Assembly: GCA_958445065.1 (NCBI GenBank)
Contig: CAUCQW010000015.1
Location: forward strand, 1-59,304
Direction: 5' to 3'
Source of the DNA: an uncultured Collinsella sp.
GTDB lineage: Bacteria > Actinomycetota > Coriobacteriia > Coriobacteriales > Coriobacteriaceae
Length of the DNA stretch: 59,304 nucleotides
Both the position numbers and the translations under genes were made by a program. Positions 8,550 through 17,175 of this stretch are shown piece by piece. The notes beneath the pieces were generated by a model. The model did not search any database, was not told where the DNA came from, and worked only from the letters and a program-made list of their open reading frames with translations. Positions within the stretch are counted from its first letter, which is position 1. Every line of letters starts with the position of its first letter.

Positions 8550-9710
8550 CTACTCGTGGGTATGGCCTACGTAGTCTTCGTCGATCGTGATCTTGGCAAT
8601 CGACTTGGGATATTCGGATTCGACACGTTTCGCCAACGCGCGCTTTAGGTCCTCGGCGTTCATCGCCAAATCCGAGGGTCGCACGCAGTCAAAAATCACA
8701 TTGGTGTGCGTGGGGCCCGGTACGCAACGCAAGTCGTGAATCGAAAGGCGGCTATCAATCTCCTGAGCCATGGCGTGAATGCGCAAGCGCATGCTCGCCA
8801 CTTTGGGGTCGTCGGTCACGATGGGGTCGTAATGGAGCGTGACGATCATGCCGTCTTCGTTCCTAAACGACTGCTCGATGTTATCGAGCGTGTCGTGGCT
8901 TTCCAGCGGGCTTGCCTCGGCCGCCATCTCGGCGTGCGCGCTTGCAAACTTCCTGCCCGGACCGTAATCGTGAACCATTAGGTCATGAACACCCAAAACG
9001 CCGGGGTAGCTCATGATCTTGTCTCGGATGTGCTTGACCAACTTGGGATCGGGTGCCTGGCCCAAAAGCGGGCTTACCGTATCCTGGATGAGCTCAAAGC
9101 CGCTCCAGCCAATATAGGCGCCAACGGCAAGGCCGACCCATGCATCTAGATTGATATGCGTCACCTGCGAAACAATCGCGCACGCCAACACGGCGCCCGT
9201 GGCTAGAACATCGTTCTTGGAATCCTGCGCGGTCGCATGCAGCGTCTCGGACTCAATGCGATCGCCGAGTTTTTGGTTGAGGGCCGCCATCCAAAGCTTT
9301 ACGACCATCGAAAGCGCAAGGACTGCCACCAGGGCAAGCGAGAACTCGACAGGTTCGGGGTGGATGACGCGCTCAACCGAGGACTTGATAAGCTCAAGGC
9401 CGATCAGCAGCACGAGCGCCGCCACGACCAGACCCGAGAGATACTCGTAGCGGCCATGGCCGTAAGGATGCTCGGGGTCTGCCGGCTTGCCCGCCAGCTT
9501 AAAGCCAAGCACGCTCACGATGTTCGAGCTGGCATCAGACAGGTTGTTCATAGCGTCCGCCACGATTGAAACCGATCCCGACAGCACGCCAATTGCACCC
9601 TTCGCAGCGCATAGTGCCACATTGGCGAGAATACACACCATGCCCGTCAACGTTCCCACGCGTGCACGGTCGCCCTGCGCACGACGAACAATCCACTCGA
9701 CCATCTGCAT
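8550..9710 (-). CDS. Cation diffusion facilitator family metal transporter
   Basis: The protein is 386 aa with an N-terminal CDF membrane domain (about residues 20-215) and a C-terminal cytoplasmic dimerisation domain. DAMNNLSDASSNIV around residue 50 carries the metal-site Asp/Asn pattern, and HATAQDSKNDVLATG near 165 is the second site. HPYGHGRYE is the typical histidine loop. It likely exports Zn, Mn or Fe by proton antiport; selectivity is not inferable. The start context is weak, and M3 is an alternative. Confidence 0.9.
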   Translation of the reverse strand: MQMVEWIVRRAQGDRARVGTLTGMVCILANVALCAAKGAIGVLSGSVSIVADAMNNLSDASSNIVSVLGFKLAGKPADPEHPYGHGRYEYLSGLVVAALVLLIGLELIKSSVERVIHPEPVEFSLALVAVLALSMVVKLWMAALNQKLGDRIESETLHATAQDSKNDVLATGAVLACAIVSQVTHINLDAWVGLAVGAYIGWSGFELIQDTVSPLLGQAPDPKLVKHIRDKIMSYPGVLGVHDLMVHDYGPGRKFASAHAEMAAEASPLESHDTLDNIEQSFRNEDGMIVTLHYDPIVTDDPKVASMRLRIHAMAQEIDSRLSIHDLRCVPGPTHTNVIFDCVRPSDLAMNAEDLKRALAKRVESEYPKSIAKITIDEDYVGHTHE

Positions 9711-9782
9711 CCGCCCCCACGGTACTACCTATATATCTATTGCTCAAACGGATTGTAGTGTAGCTACTTTGTCCCCCAGATA

Positions 9783-9816
9783 CAAAAAGGCCGCAACCCA
9801 CACGGGCCACGGCCTT
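9783..9816 (-). terminator. Terminator after the PTS permease gene
   Basis: On the minus strand AAGGCCG pairs with CGGCCTT around an inner CCC/GGG pair and is followed by TTTTG. It follows the dispersed hairpin at 9821-9850 and separates the PTS gene from the CDF gene. Confidence 0.75.
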
Positions 9817-9820
9817 GGAA

Positions 9821-9850
9821 TGCGACATGCGGGACCGTCCCTTTGTCGCA
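9821..9850. repeat. Dispersed hairpin of the GACATGCGGG type, copy 1
   Basis: TGCGACA pairs with TGTCGCA and GGGAC with GTCCC. A second copy in the same orientation is at 11086-11116, so the pair flanks the PTS permease gene. The common core is GACATGCGGG followed by GTCCCTTTGTC. Confidence 0.75.
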
Positions 9851-9855
9851 CAGGT

Positions 9856-11070
9856 TTATGCGTTTGCCTCGGCCACGCTCTTCGAGGTTTCGGGCAAATC
9901 GGCTCCGTCCCCCGTCACCTGCTCCTTCGCCGGCACCACGCCAAAGCAGTAGCTCAGCGCCGCAGACACCGCAAATGCCGTGCCACCGGCAGCGCAGCAC
10001 CACAGCAGGTTCGAAATGCCGCCCGTGGCAAAGCCAATGACCATAAGGACATTCGTCATGCCGATGGTATAGGCCGTAACGTGGCCCACGGCCGCAACAA
10101 GGCCTCCGACGGCGCCGCCAATGGCCATGCATGTCAGACACCTGCCATATTTAAAGCCGCAGCCGTACAGCGCCGGCTCGCTTACGCCGCCAAGCACGCC
10201 CGAGATCGAATAGCCCAGCATGAGCGCCTTCTCGTCCTTATCCGCAACGCGGAGCGACGCGCCAAAGGGCATACCCCAAACGGCGAACGTTGCCATCGTC
10301 GCGGCGATCAGGATGCACGAATCCGTTCCCACACTCATAAACTGCGCATAGGCGAGCGATAGGACAACGTTGCTGACGCCGGCGATCTTTAGGAACTCCC
10401 AGCCCGCGGCAAGCCCCATGAGCGTGAGCAGCGACACGATGCCACCGGAATTGCCAAGCATAAACATAAGCTGGCCCAACAGCATGCCCAGATAGCTGCC
10501 CGCCGGCGCCGTAATACACAGCGAAACCGGAACCATGACAAGCATGGTTGTAAACGGAACAAACGAAAACGCCACGGCCTTAGGGATAACGCGCTGAAAG
10601 AAACACTCCACTCGCCATAGCACAGGCACCGAGATAAGGACTGGAATAACAGTCGTCGTGTAATCGTTGGCCGGCGCAGGAAGCAGACCATACACGGAAG
10701 TCATCGATGCCCCCGTCGTCGATGCGGCATCGACGAGCTTAAGCAGATCGGGCGCAATCAATACGCCGCCCAGCATCATGCCCAGCTGCTCCGAGCAACC
10801 GAGCTGGCGGGCGGCCGCCCAACCAAGATAAATGGGCAAAAAGTAGTAGCCGGCGTTATAGAGCCAACTGTAGAACAGGCGATAGATTTCGGAATCGGCA
10901 GACCACAGGCCCAGCATGCCTTCGCCCATAATGACGGCGACGGTGCGGAACAACGCCGCGCAGACAATAAAGGGCAGCGCCGACATCATGCTTTTGGACA
11001 GATAGTCCACCACGGCCATGGCGTTTGATGAAACCGTCGTTGTAAACGAGGTGTTAGAAACTTGTGACAT
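9856..11070 (-). CDS. PTS transporter subunit EIIC (no EIIA or EIIB)
   Basis: The protein is 404 aa, a polytopic membrane protein of the glucose/sucrose/beta-glucoside EIIC superfamily. It begins MSQVSNTSF at an ATG preceded by GGGAAAGGCG, which decides the start over the longer frame. It has about ten hydrophobic segments and a GGVSEPALYGCGFKYG sugar-binding-type motif near residue 320. No EIIB or EIIA domain is fused or adjacent, although a stand-alone EIIA is encoded at 49319-49882. It is flanked by two copies of the same hairpin. Substrate unknown. Confidence 0.85.
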   Translation of the reverse strand: MSQVSNTSFTTTVSSNAMAVVDYLSKSMMSALPFIVCAALFRTVAVIMGEGMLGLWSADSEIYRLFYSWLYNAGYYFLPIYLGWAAARQLGCSEQLGMMLGGVLIAPDLLKLVDAASTTGASMTSVYGLLPAPANDYTTTVIPVLISVPVLWRVECFFQRVIPKAVAFSFVPFTTMLVMVPVSLCITAPAGSYLGMLLGQLMFMLGNSGGIVSLLTLMGLAAGWEFLKIAGVSNVVLSLAYAQFMSVGTDSCILIAATMATFAVWGMPFGASLRVADKDEKALMLGYSISGVLGGVSEPALYGCGFKYGRCLTCMAIGGAVGGLVAAVGHVTAYTIGMTNVLMVIGFATGGISNLLWCCAAGGTAFAVSAALSYCFGVVPAKEQVTGDGADLPETSKSVAEANA

Positions 11071-11085
11071 GGAACGCCTTTCCCA

Positions 11086-11116
11086 ATGTGACATGCGGGC
11101 TGTCCCTTTGTCACAT
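11086..11116. repeat. Dispersed hairpin of the GACATGCGGG type, copy 2
   Basis: ATGTGACA pairs with TGTCACAT, with inner GGGC and GTCCC. It overlaps the accDA stop codon at 11111-11113 and lies just upstream of the EIIC ribosome-binding site. It may separate the fatty-acid operon from the PTS gene, but no T-run is present. Confidence 0.75.
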
Positions 11117-12835
11117 CGTGCGGTACTGACCGATTGCGCGGTACTTTTCGTAGCGGAGGTTTGTGAGGGTCGCGTCGTCGAGCTGCCCAAGCGTATCGAA
11201 GGCATCAAATGCCGAGGACATGACGGCACCGGCGATCTCCTCATGCGACAGGCCCCTATCGTCAACAATGCCGTCGATGATGCCGAGCGCCAACAGATCG
11301 GGGGCCGTGAGCTTAAGCGCCTCGGCGGCCTCATTCGCGCGCTCGGTATCCTTCCACAGGATCGACGCACAGGCCTCGGGGCTCACGACCGAATAGGCCG
11401 AGCTCGAGAGCATCAGGATGCGGTCGGCCACGGACAGCGCCAGCGCGCCACCAGAGCCACCCTCGCCTGTCACCACCGAGACAATCGGCGTCTTAAGGCC
11501 GCTCATCTCCATGAGATTCTGGGCAATCGCCTCGCCCTGGCCGCGCTCCTCGGCACCGATGCCGCAAAACGCGCCCGAAGTATCGACCAGGCACAGAACC
11601 GGTCGACCAAACTTTTCGGCCTGGCGCATCAGGCGACGCGCTTTGCGGTAGCCCTCGGGATGCGCCATGCCAAAGTTGCGGCGCATGCGCTCTTTGGTCG
11701 TGGTGCCGCGCTCGATAGCGATAACCGTCACGGGACGTCCGTCTTTCCAGCCAATGCCACCCACCACGGCGGCGTCGTCACCAAAGTAACGGTCGCCGTG
11801 CAGCTCCACAAATCCATCCAGGCCCAGCGAGATCATCTCGCCTGCCGTGGCGCGATCTGCCGAGCGGGTCTGCTTGACAATCTCGAGCGCGGTTTTTGGT
11901 GCCGCCGAGCGCTTAAACAAGTGTCCCAGCTTTTTGCCGCGGCGACCTGTATGCACGATCTCGTGCGGAGCCCCCAGACCAGGCGCGCGCCCTTCGTGCA
12001 GCGCCAGCAGCTCGCCTACCGTGAGCGCAATCTCGCCACGCGGAACAACGGCATCGCAAAAGCCGTGCTCCAGCAAAAACTCGGAGCGCTGGAATCCCTT
12101 GGGCAGGCGCTTGTGCATGTTCTGCTCGATCACGCGCGGGCCGGCAAATGCCGTCAGGGCATCGGGCTCGGCCAGGATAATGTCGCCCTCCATGGCAAAG
12201 CTCGCGGTTACACCTCCGGTCGTGGGATCGGTGAGCACCGTGATATACAGGCCGCCCGCCTCGCTGTGGCGCCTAACCGCCGCAGAAATCTTGGCCATCT
12301 GCATGAGCGAGGTCACGCCCTCCTGCATGCGGGCGCCGCCCGATACGGTAAAGCCAACGACCGGCAGCCCCAACTCGGCCGCGCGCTCAAAGACACGACA
12401 GATCTTCTCGCCCACCACGGAGCCCATTGAGCCCATCATAAAGTTGGCATCCATAAAGAAGAGCGCGGTATCGCAGCCGCAGATTTTGCCCCTGCCGCAC
12501 ACAACGGCATCGCGCTCGCCCGAACGCTCGCTCACGCTCTTAAGCTTGTCGGCATAACCGGGAAACGAGAGGAAGTCCTTCGACGCCAGATTGGCATCCC
12601 ATTCCTCAAAGGTACCCGCGTCGACCGTCATGCGCATGCGCGCGCGACCGCTCACGCGAAAGTGCTTGCCGCAACGAGGGCAGACCTCGAGGTTGTCGTG
12701 CAGGCGCGCCTCATCGATCACACGGCGGCACTCCGGGCATTTGACAAACACGTGGCGCGCGGGGAACTCGGCGCACGACTCGGTTATCGGCCCCTCAAGG
12801 ACATTGACCGTCTTCGCTTTTCTATTCATCAGCAT
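11111..12835 (-). CDS. accDA: Acetyl-CoA carboxylase carboxyltransferase, fused beta-alpha (AccD-AccA)
   Basis: The protein is 574 aa. The N-terminal half is AccD, with the zinc ribbon Cys33, Cys36, Cys52 and Cys55 (CPEC...CPRC). The C-terminal half (from about residue 285) is AccA, with the GEGGSGGALALSVADRI oxyanion region and SPEACASILWKD. The enzyme transfers CO2 from carboxybiotin on AccB to acetyl-CoA, giving malonyl-CoA. The two chains are normally separate in Firmicutes and proteobacteria; a fusion enforces 1:1 stoichiometry. Its ATG overlaps the accC stop by 14 bases. It is the last gene of the operon. Confidence 0.95.
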   Translation of the reverse strand: MLMNRKAKTVNVLEGPITESCAEFPARHVFVKCPECRRVIDEARLHDNLEVCPRCGKHFRVSGRARMRMTVDAGTFEEWDANLASKDFLSFPGYADKLKSVSERSGERDAVVCGRGKICGCDTALFFMDANFMMGSMGSVVGEKICRVFERAAELGLPVVGFTVSGGARMQEGVTSLMQMAKISAAVRRHSEAGGLYITVLTDPTTGGVTASFAMEGDIILAEPDALTAFAGPRVIEQNMHKRLPKGFQRSEFLLEHGFCDAVVPRGEIALTVGELLALHEGRAPGLGAPHEIVHTGRRGKKLGHLFKRSAAPKTALEIVKQTRSADRATAGEMISLGLDGFVELHGDRYFGDDAAVVGGIGWKDGRPVTVIAIERGTTTKERMRRNFGMAHPEGYRKARRLMRQAEKFGRPVLCLVDTSGAFCGIGAEERGQGEAIAQNLMEMSGLKTPIVSVVTGEGGSGGALALSVADRILMLSSSAYSVVSPEACASILWKDTERANEAAEALKLTAPDLLALGIIDGIVDDRGLSHEEIAGAVMSSAFDAFDTLGQLDDATLTNLRYEKYRAIGQYRTM

Positions 12836-14165
12836 AGAGATGCCCCATCAGATCGGTGTGATACATGCCCGACAAGAACTCGTCGTTTGCCAGCACGTCG
12901 AGCTGAAGCTCGCTGTTTTCGCTCACGCCCTCAATCACGAGCTCGCCTAGGGCCGAGCGCATCTTGCGAATGGCGCCGTCACGCGTGGGCGCACACACGA
13001 TGAGCTTGCCGAGCATGGAGTCGTAGTACGGCGGAACTTTCGCACCGGTAAACATGGCGGAATCCCAGCGCACGCGCGGGCCACCCGGCACACGCAACGC
13101 GGTGACCGTTCCGCACGACGGCAGAAAGTCCGGCGTTTCGGCATTGATGCGGCACTCCATGGCGTGGTTGCGCACCGGCATGTCCTCCTGCTCAAAGGGC
13201 AGAGGCTGGCCGGCAGCCACGCGCAGCTGCCACTTAACCAGGTCGGTATCGGTCACAAACTCCGTAACCGGATGCTCCACCTGCAAGCGCGTGTTCATTT
13301 CCATAAAGTAGAAATTGCCGTCATCTGAGTACAAAAACTCGATGGTGCCAGCGCCCTCATAGCCAACGGCACGAGCCAGGTCGCGCGCGGCCTTGTGCAT
13401 GCGCGCGCGAATATCATCGCGTCCGTCGAGGCACGGCGCGGGGCTCTCCTCGATCAGCTTTTGGTTGCGGCGCTGCACCGAGCACTCGCGCTCGCCGAGC
13501 GAAAACACATGGCCCTGCTTATCGGCCATAATCTGTACCTCAACGTGATGCGCCGGCGCAACGAACTTCTCCATGTAGCACTCGCCGTCGCCAAAAACGG
13601 CCTCACCCTCGGCACGCGCCTCGATGAACGCCTTTGCCGCATCTTCCACGCGCTCGACCTTGCGAATACCGCGACCGCCGCCGCCCGCGCGCGCCTTAAT
13701 AAGCACGGGGCAGCCGATGCGCTCGGCCTCGGCCGTTGCTTCCTCGGGGCTTTTGAGCAAATCGCAGCCCGGCACGATGGGCACGCCCGCAGCAGCGGCC
13801 GTTCGGCGTGCGGCGTCCTTGTCGCCCATGCTGTCGATCACCTCGGCCGAAGGACCGACAAACGCCAGACCGAACTTGTCGCAGTCGCGCACGAAGCTCG
13901 CCTTCTCGGAAAAGAAGCCATAGCCGGGATGAATTGCCTTAGCTCCCGACTTTACGGCACAGGTGAGCACGGCATCGTCGTTGAGGTAGCTCTCGGCAAG
14001 ACGCGGGCCGCCGATGCAATACGCCTCGTCGGCAAGCTGCACGTGTAGCGCGTCCGCATCGGCCGTGGAATAAACGGCGACGGTCTTGATGCCCATATCG
14101 CGGCACGCGCGGATAACACGGACCGCGACTTCGCCGCGGTTGGCGATGAGCACTTTGTCGAACAT
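12822..14165 (-). CDS. accC: Biotin carboxylase subunit of acetyl-CoA carboxylase
   Basis: The protein is 447 aa from the ATG at 14165 (MFDKVLIANRGEVAVRVIRAC), which follows AAGGAAGG. The longer upstream frame is not conserved. It is an ATP-grasp enzyme that carboxylates biotin on AccB. The glycine-rich ATP lid KARAGGGGRGIRKV (about residues 158-171), the EMNTRLQVEHPVTE motif near residue 288 and the Cys-containing GERECSVQRRNQKLIEE stretch are present. It lies 10 bases after fabZ. Confidence 0.96.
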   Translation of the reverse strand: MFDKVLIANRGEVAVRVIRACRDMGIKTVAVYSTADADALHVQLADEAYCIGGPRLAESYLNDDAVLTCAVKSGAKAIHPGYGFFSEKASFVRDCDKFGLAFVGPSAEVIDSMGDKDAARRTAAAAGVPIVPGCDLLKSPEEATAEAERIGCPVLIKARAGGGGRGIRKVERVEDAAKAFIEARAEGEAVFGDGECYMEKFVAPAHHVEVQIMADKQGHVFSLGERECSVQRRNQKLIEESPAPCLDGRDDIRARMHKAARDLARAVGYEGAGTIEFLYSDDGNFYFMEMNTRLQVEHPVTEFVTDTDLVKWQLRVAAGQPLPFEQEDMPVRNHAMECRINAETPDFLPSCGTVTALRVPGGPRVRWDSAMFTGAKVPPYYDSMLGKLIVCAPTRDGAIRKMRSALGELVIEGVSENSELQLDVLANDEFLSGMYHTDLMGHLYADE

Positions 14166-14175
14166 GGAGCCTTCC

Positions 14176-14598
14176 TTAACTTTCGTGCATGAGTGCAAAA
14201 GACATATCGGCGCGGCAGCAAACCTCACCGTTGACGCTCGCAGTACCCGTCGCAAAGCGGAACGGCCCGCGCGCACGCGTGATGGAGCACACCAGATCCA
14301 CCGTGTCGCCCGGGCGCACCGGACGCTTAAAGCGCACCTTGTCCAGACTCGTGTAGAACGGCGTCGCGCCGCGCGCCTCCTCATCGCCCATCAGCAGCAC
14401 GCAGCAGTTCTGGGCGAGCATCTCGCACTGAATCACGCCGGGAACGACCGGGTTTCCCGGAAAATGTCCCTGCAAAAAGTACTCGTCGCCTGTAATCGTG
14501 ATCTTGCCGTGGGCCTCGTCGCCCACCAGCTCGGCTTCGTCGAGCAAAAGCATCGGCTCGCGATGCGGTAACAGCTTCTTGAGCTCTTCTTTGTTCAT
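14176..14598 (-). CDS. fabZ: (3R)-hydroxyacyl-ACP dehydratase FabZ
   Basis: The protein is 140 aa, a hot-dog fold enzyme. GHFPGNPVVPGVIQCEMLAQ carries the catalytic His and Glu. It removes water from beta-hydroxyacyl-ACP in elongation. The ATG at 14598 has AGGTGA five bases upstream. A GTG at 14607 would add three residues and abut the accB stop, but places the site inside the gene, so the ATG is preferred. Confidence 0.95.
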   Translation of the reverse strand: MNKEELKKLLPHREPMLLLDEAELVGDEAHGKITITGDEYFLQGHFPGNPVVPGVIQCEMLAQNCCVLLMGDEEARGATPFYTSLDKVRFKRPVRPGDTVDLVCSITRARGPFRFATGTASVNGEVCCRADMSFALMHES

Positions 14599-14607
14599 GG
14601 ATATCAC

Positions 14608-15081
14608 CTATCCGATCCTCATGAGGCAGCTGCCAAACTCCACGAGGTCGCCGTCGGCCACGCAGATCTCGAGCACCTCACCGTCTGCCTCGGCCGTCAC
14701 CTCGTTGAGAACCTTCATGGCCTCGATGATGCAGAGGGTCTCGCCGGCCTTGACCTTGGAGCCCACGCGCACAAACGGCTCGTCGCCCGGCGCAGGGGCA
14801 GCATAGAAGACGCCCACCATGGGAGCAGTCACCTCGGTGCCCTTGGGCTCCGGCGCGGCGGCAGGTGTCTGCGTGGCGGGTTCCGGTGCGGCAGGCGCGA
14901 CTGTGGGAGCTGCAACTTGAGCGGCCATGGCGCTCGGCATAGGCATGGGCACGGCAACCGGCTGCGCCACACTCGCGCGCTCGAGTTCGACCGCGGTGCC
15001 ATCGGGCTCCTCAACGCGTACGCGCGTGAGGCCGCGGTCCTCCATCACATCGGCTATCTCGGCAAGTCTTTTGGAATCCAT
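14608..15081 (-). CDS. accB: Biotin carboxyl carrier protein of acetyl-CoA carboxylase
   Basis: The protein is 157 aa. It has an N-terminal dimerisation segment, a Pro/Ala-rich linker (about residues 40-85) and a C-terminal biotinyl domain. The biotinylated Lys is in EAMKVLNE, a variant of the usual AMKM, about 35 residues before the end. Biotin would be attached by the ligase encoded divergently at 20461. It is next to fabZ with no gap. Confidence 0.95.
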   Translation of the reverse strand: MDSKRLAEIADVMEDRGLTRVRVEEPDGTAVELERASVAQPVAVPMPMPSAMAAQVAAPTVAPAAPEPATQTPAAAPEPKGTEVTAPMVGVFYAAPAPGDEPFVRVGSKVKAGETLCIIEAMKVLNEVTAEADGEVLEICVADGDLVEFGSCLMRIG

Positions 15082-15084
15082 GCT

Positions 15085-16332
15085 CTAGCTCCTCGTATAT
15101 CTACGCAGCGCGATGGCGGCGTTGTGCCCGCCAAAGCCCAGGTTGGTCGAAAGCGCCCAGGTAAGGTCGGCGCGAACCGCGCGATTGGGCGTGTAATCAA
15201 GATCGCAGGCGGGATCGGGCGTGTGGTAGTTAATGGTCGGCGGCACCACGCCCTGCTCGAGTGCCATGGCGCAGGCCATGACCTCAATGGCCCCCGTGGC
15301 ACCGATCATGTGCCCCGTCATCGACTTGGTCGACGAGACATGTGCGGCGCGCGCCGCGTCCTCGCCGAGCGCCCGCTTAATGCCTGTCGTCTCGGACGAA
15401 TCGTTGAGCTTGGTCGAGGTGCCGTGGGCGTTGATGTAGAGACCCTCGGAAGGCTTGACGTCGCCCTCGGCTACCGCCAGCGATATCGCGCGGGCAATGC
15501 CGGCAGCCTCGGGATCGGGACTCGTGATGTGATAGGCATCATCGGTGTTGCCGTAGCCCACGACCTCGGCATAAATGTGCGCACCGCGCGCCTGCGCATG
15601 TTCCATGCTCTCGAGTACCAGCACGCAAGCGCCCTCGCCCATCACAAAGCCGTCGCGGTCTGCATCGAACGGGCGGCAAGCCGTCGCAGGATCGGGGTTG
15701 GTGGTCAATGCGCGGCAGGACGTAAAGCCTGCAACGGCATCGGGGATAATGGCCGCCTCGGCGCCGCCCGCGAGGATCGCGTCGGCATAGCCGTGCTTGA
15801 TGGCGCGGAACGCCTCGCCCACCGCATGGGCCGAGGTCGCGCAAGCAGTCACGACTGGCAGGGTCGGTCCCTTTGCCTTGTGGCGGATCGCGATATTGCC
15901 CGAAGCCATGTTGGGGATCATCATCGCAATCATATAGGGCGATGCGCGGCGAGGTCCACGATCGGCGATCGTGTGGACGTTGTCGACGAGCGTCTGCATG
16001 CCGCCCACGCCCGAGCCCACGTAGACGCCCAGGCGCTCACGATCGATGGCGCCTTCGACATCAAAGCCCGCATCGTGCATTGCCTCGTCCGAAGCCACCA
16101 GCGCAAACTGAACGCAGGGGTCCAGATGCTTGGCGTCGCGCTTGCCAAAGTACTCGTTGCCGTCAAAGCCCTTGACTTCGGCCGCCACCTTGACGGTAAA
16201 CGCATCGGTATCAAAGTGCGTGATCGGGCCGATGCCACAGGTCCCGGCGCACATGGCCGCCCAGGTGGCAAGCGCGGTGTTGCCGAGCGGCGATACGGCA
16301 CCGATGCCGGTGATTGCAACTCTCTGTTCCAT
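15085..16332 (-). CDS. fabF: Beta-ketoacyl-ACP synthase II
   Basis: The protein is about 415 aa. It is an elongating condensing enzyme with the Cys-His-His triad in VVTACATSAHAVG, INAHGTSTKLND and LGFGGHNAAI. Two adjacent ATGs (16335 and 16332) follow GAGGAG. The second is best spaced and gives MEQRVAITGIGAVSPLG. It lies 3 bases before accB and about 39 bases after fabG. Confidence 0.95.
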   Translation of the reverse strand: MEQRVAITGIGAVSPLGNTALATWAAMCAGTCGIGPITHFDTDAFTVKVAAEVKGFDGNEYFGKRDAKHLDPCVQFALVASDEAMHDAGFDVEGAIDRERLGVYVGSGVGGMQTLVDNVHTIADRGPRRASPYMIAMMIPNMASGNIAIRHKAKGPTLPVVTACATSAHAVGEAFRAIKHGYADAILAGGAEAAIIPDAVAGFTSCRALTTNPDPATACRPFDADRDGFVMGEGACVLVLESMEHAQARGAHIYAEVVGYGNTDDAYHITSPDPEAAGIARAISLAVAEGDVKPSEGLYINAHGTSTKLNDSSETTGIKRALGEDAARAAHVSSTKSMTGHMIGATGAIEVMACAMALEQGVVPPTINYHTPDPACDLDYTPNRAVRADLTWALSTNLGFGGHNAAIALRRYTRS

Positions 16333-16371
16333 CATGGTCTCCTCATCCAAGCCGTTCTTCGGCCCTGGTTT

Positions 16372-17145
16372 CTACATCGCCATTCCGCCGTCGACGCGCA
16401 CGACCTCGCCCGTAATGTAAGCAGCCGCATCGCTCGCTAAAAAGCGCACCACGCCGGCCACTTCCTCGGGACGTGCCATGCGCTTAAGGGGAATCTGTTC
16501 CTCGGTTGCCGCACGCACCTTCTCCGAGAGCTTTGCCGTCATATCTGTCTCGACAAACCCGGGAGCGACCGCGTTCGCTCGTACGCCACGAGGCGCAAGC
16601 TCGCGCGCCACCGCCTTGGTAAGCCCTATCACGCCCGCCTTGGAAGCAGCGTAGTTGGCTTGCCCGGCATTGCCCATCAGGCCCACGACCGAGCTCATGT
16701 TGACGACGCAACCGCCGCGCTGGCGCATAAAGGTCTTGGTGAGCGCGCGCGTCATATTGAATGTTCCCTTGAGATTGACATCGAGCACGCGATCGAATGC
16801 GTCATCGCCCATGCGCATGAGCAGGCCATCGCGGGTGATGCCGGCGTTGTTGACGAGCGCCCAAATGGAACCAAAGTCGTTGAGGACCGCTTCCACGCAC
16901 GCGTTGACAGCAGCGGGATCGGCCACGTCGCATTGATATGCGCGTGCCGTGGCGCCAACCGCCTCACAGGCTTCGCACGTCTTGCGCGCCGCATCGACGC
17001 TGCCGGCATAGACGACGGCGATATCAAAGCCGTCCTCCGCCAGACCGACAGCGCAGGCGCGGCCGATACCCCGCGAGCCGCCCGTGACCAGTGCCACGCG
17101 ACGTGAGTCGTTGCGCTCGAGCGCGCCGTTGTTCAAGTTGCCCAT
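16372..17145 (-). CDS. fabG: 3-oxoacyl-ACP reductase FabG
   Basis: The protein is 257 aa, a short-chain dehydrogenase. It has the NADPH-binding TGGSRGIGRA near residues 21-30, NNAG near 100, and the catalytic Ser/Tyr/Lys in NMSSVVG and ANYAASKAG. It reduces beta-ketoacyl-ACP. The ATG is preceded by GAAAGGAATGAC. The 12 or so residues before the Rossmann core are an N-terminal extension. Confidence 0.95.
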   Translation of the reverse strand: MGNLNNGALERNDSRRVALVTGGSRGIGRACAVGLAEDGFDIAVVYAGSVDAARKTCEACEAVGATARAYQCDVADPAAVNACVEAVLNDFGSIWALVNNAGITRDGLLMRMGDDAFDRVLDVNLKGTFNMTRALTKTFMRQRGGCVVNMSSVVGLMGNAGQANYAASKAGVIGLTKAVARELAPRGVRANAVAPGFVETDMTAKLSEKVRAATEEQIPLKRMARPEEVAGVVRFLASDAAAYITGEVVRVDGGMAM

Positions 17146-17175
17146 GTCATTCCTTTCGGGTTGCAGCCCTGTGGA

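Noticed and set aside
11018..12430. A 470-codon plus-strand frame opposite accDA
   Set aside because: Antisense to a clear fused carboxyltransferase, with no recognisable motif.
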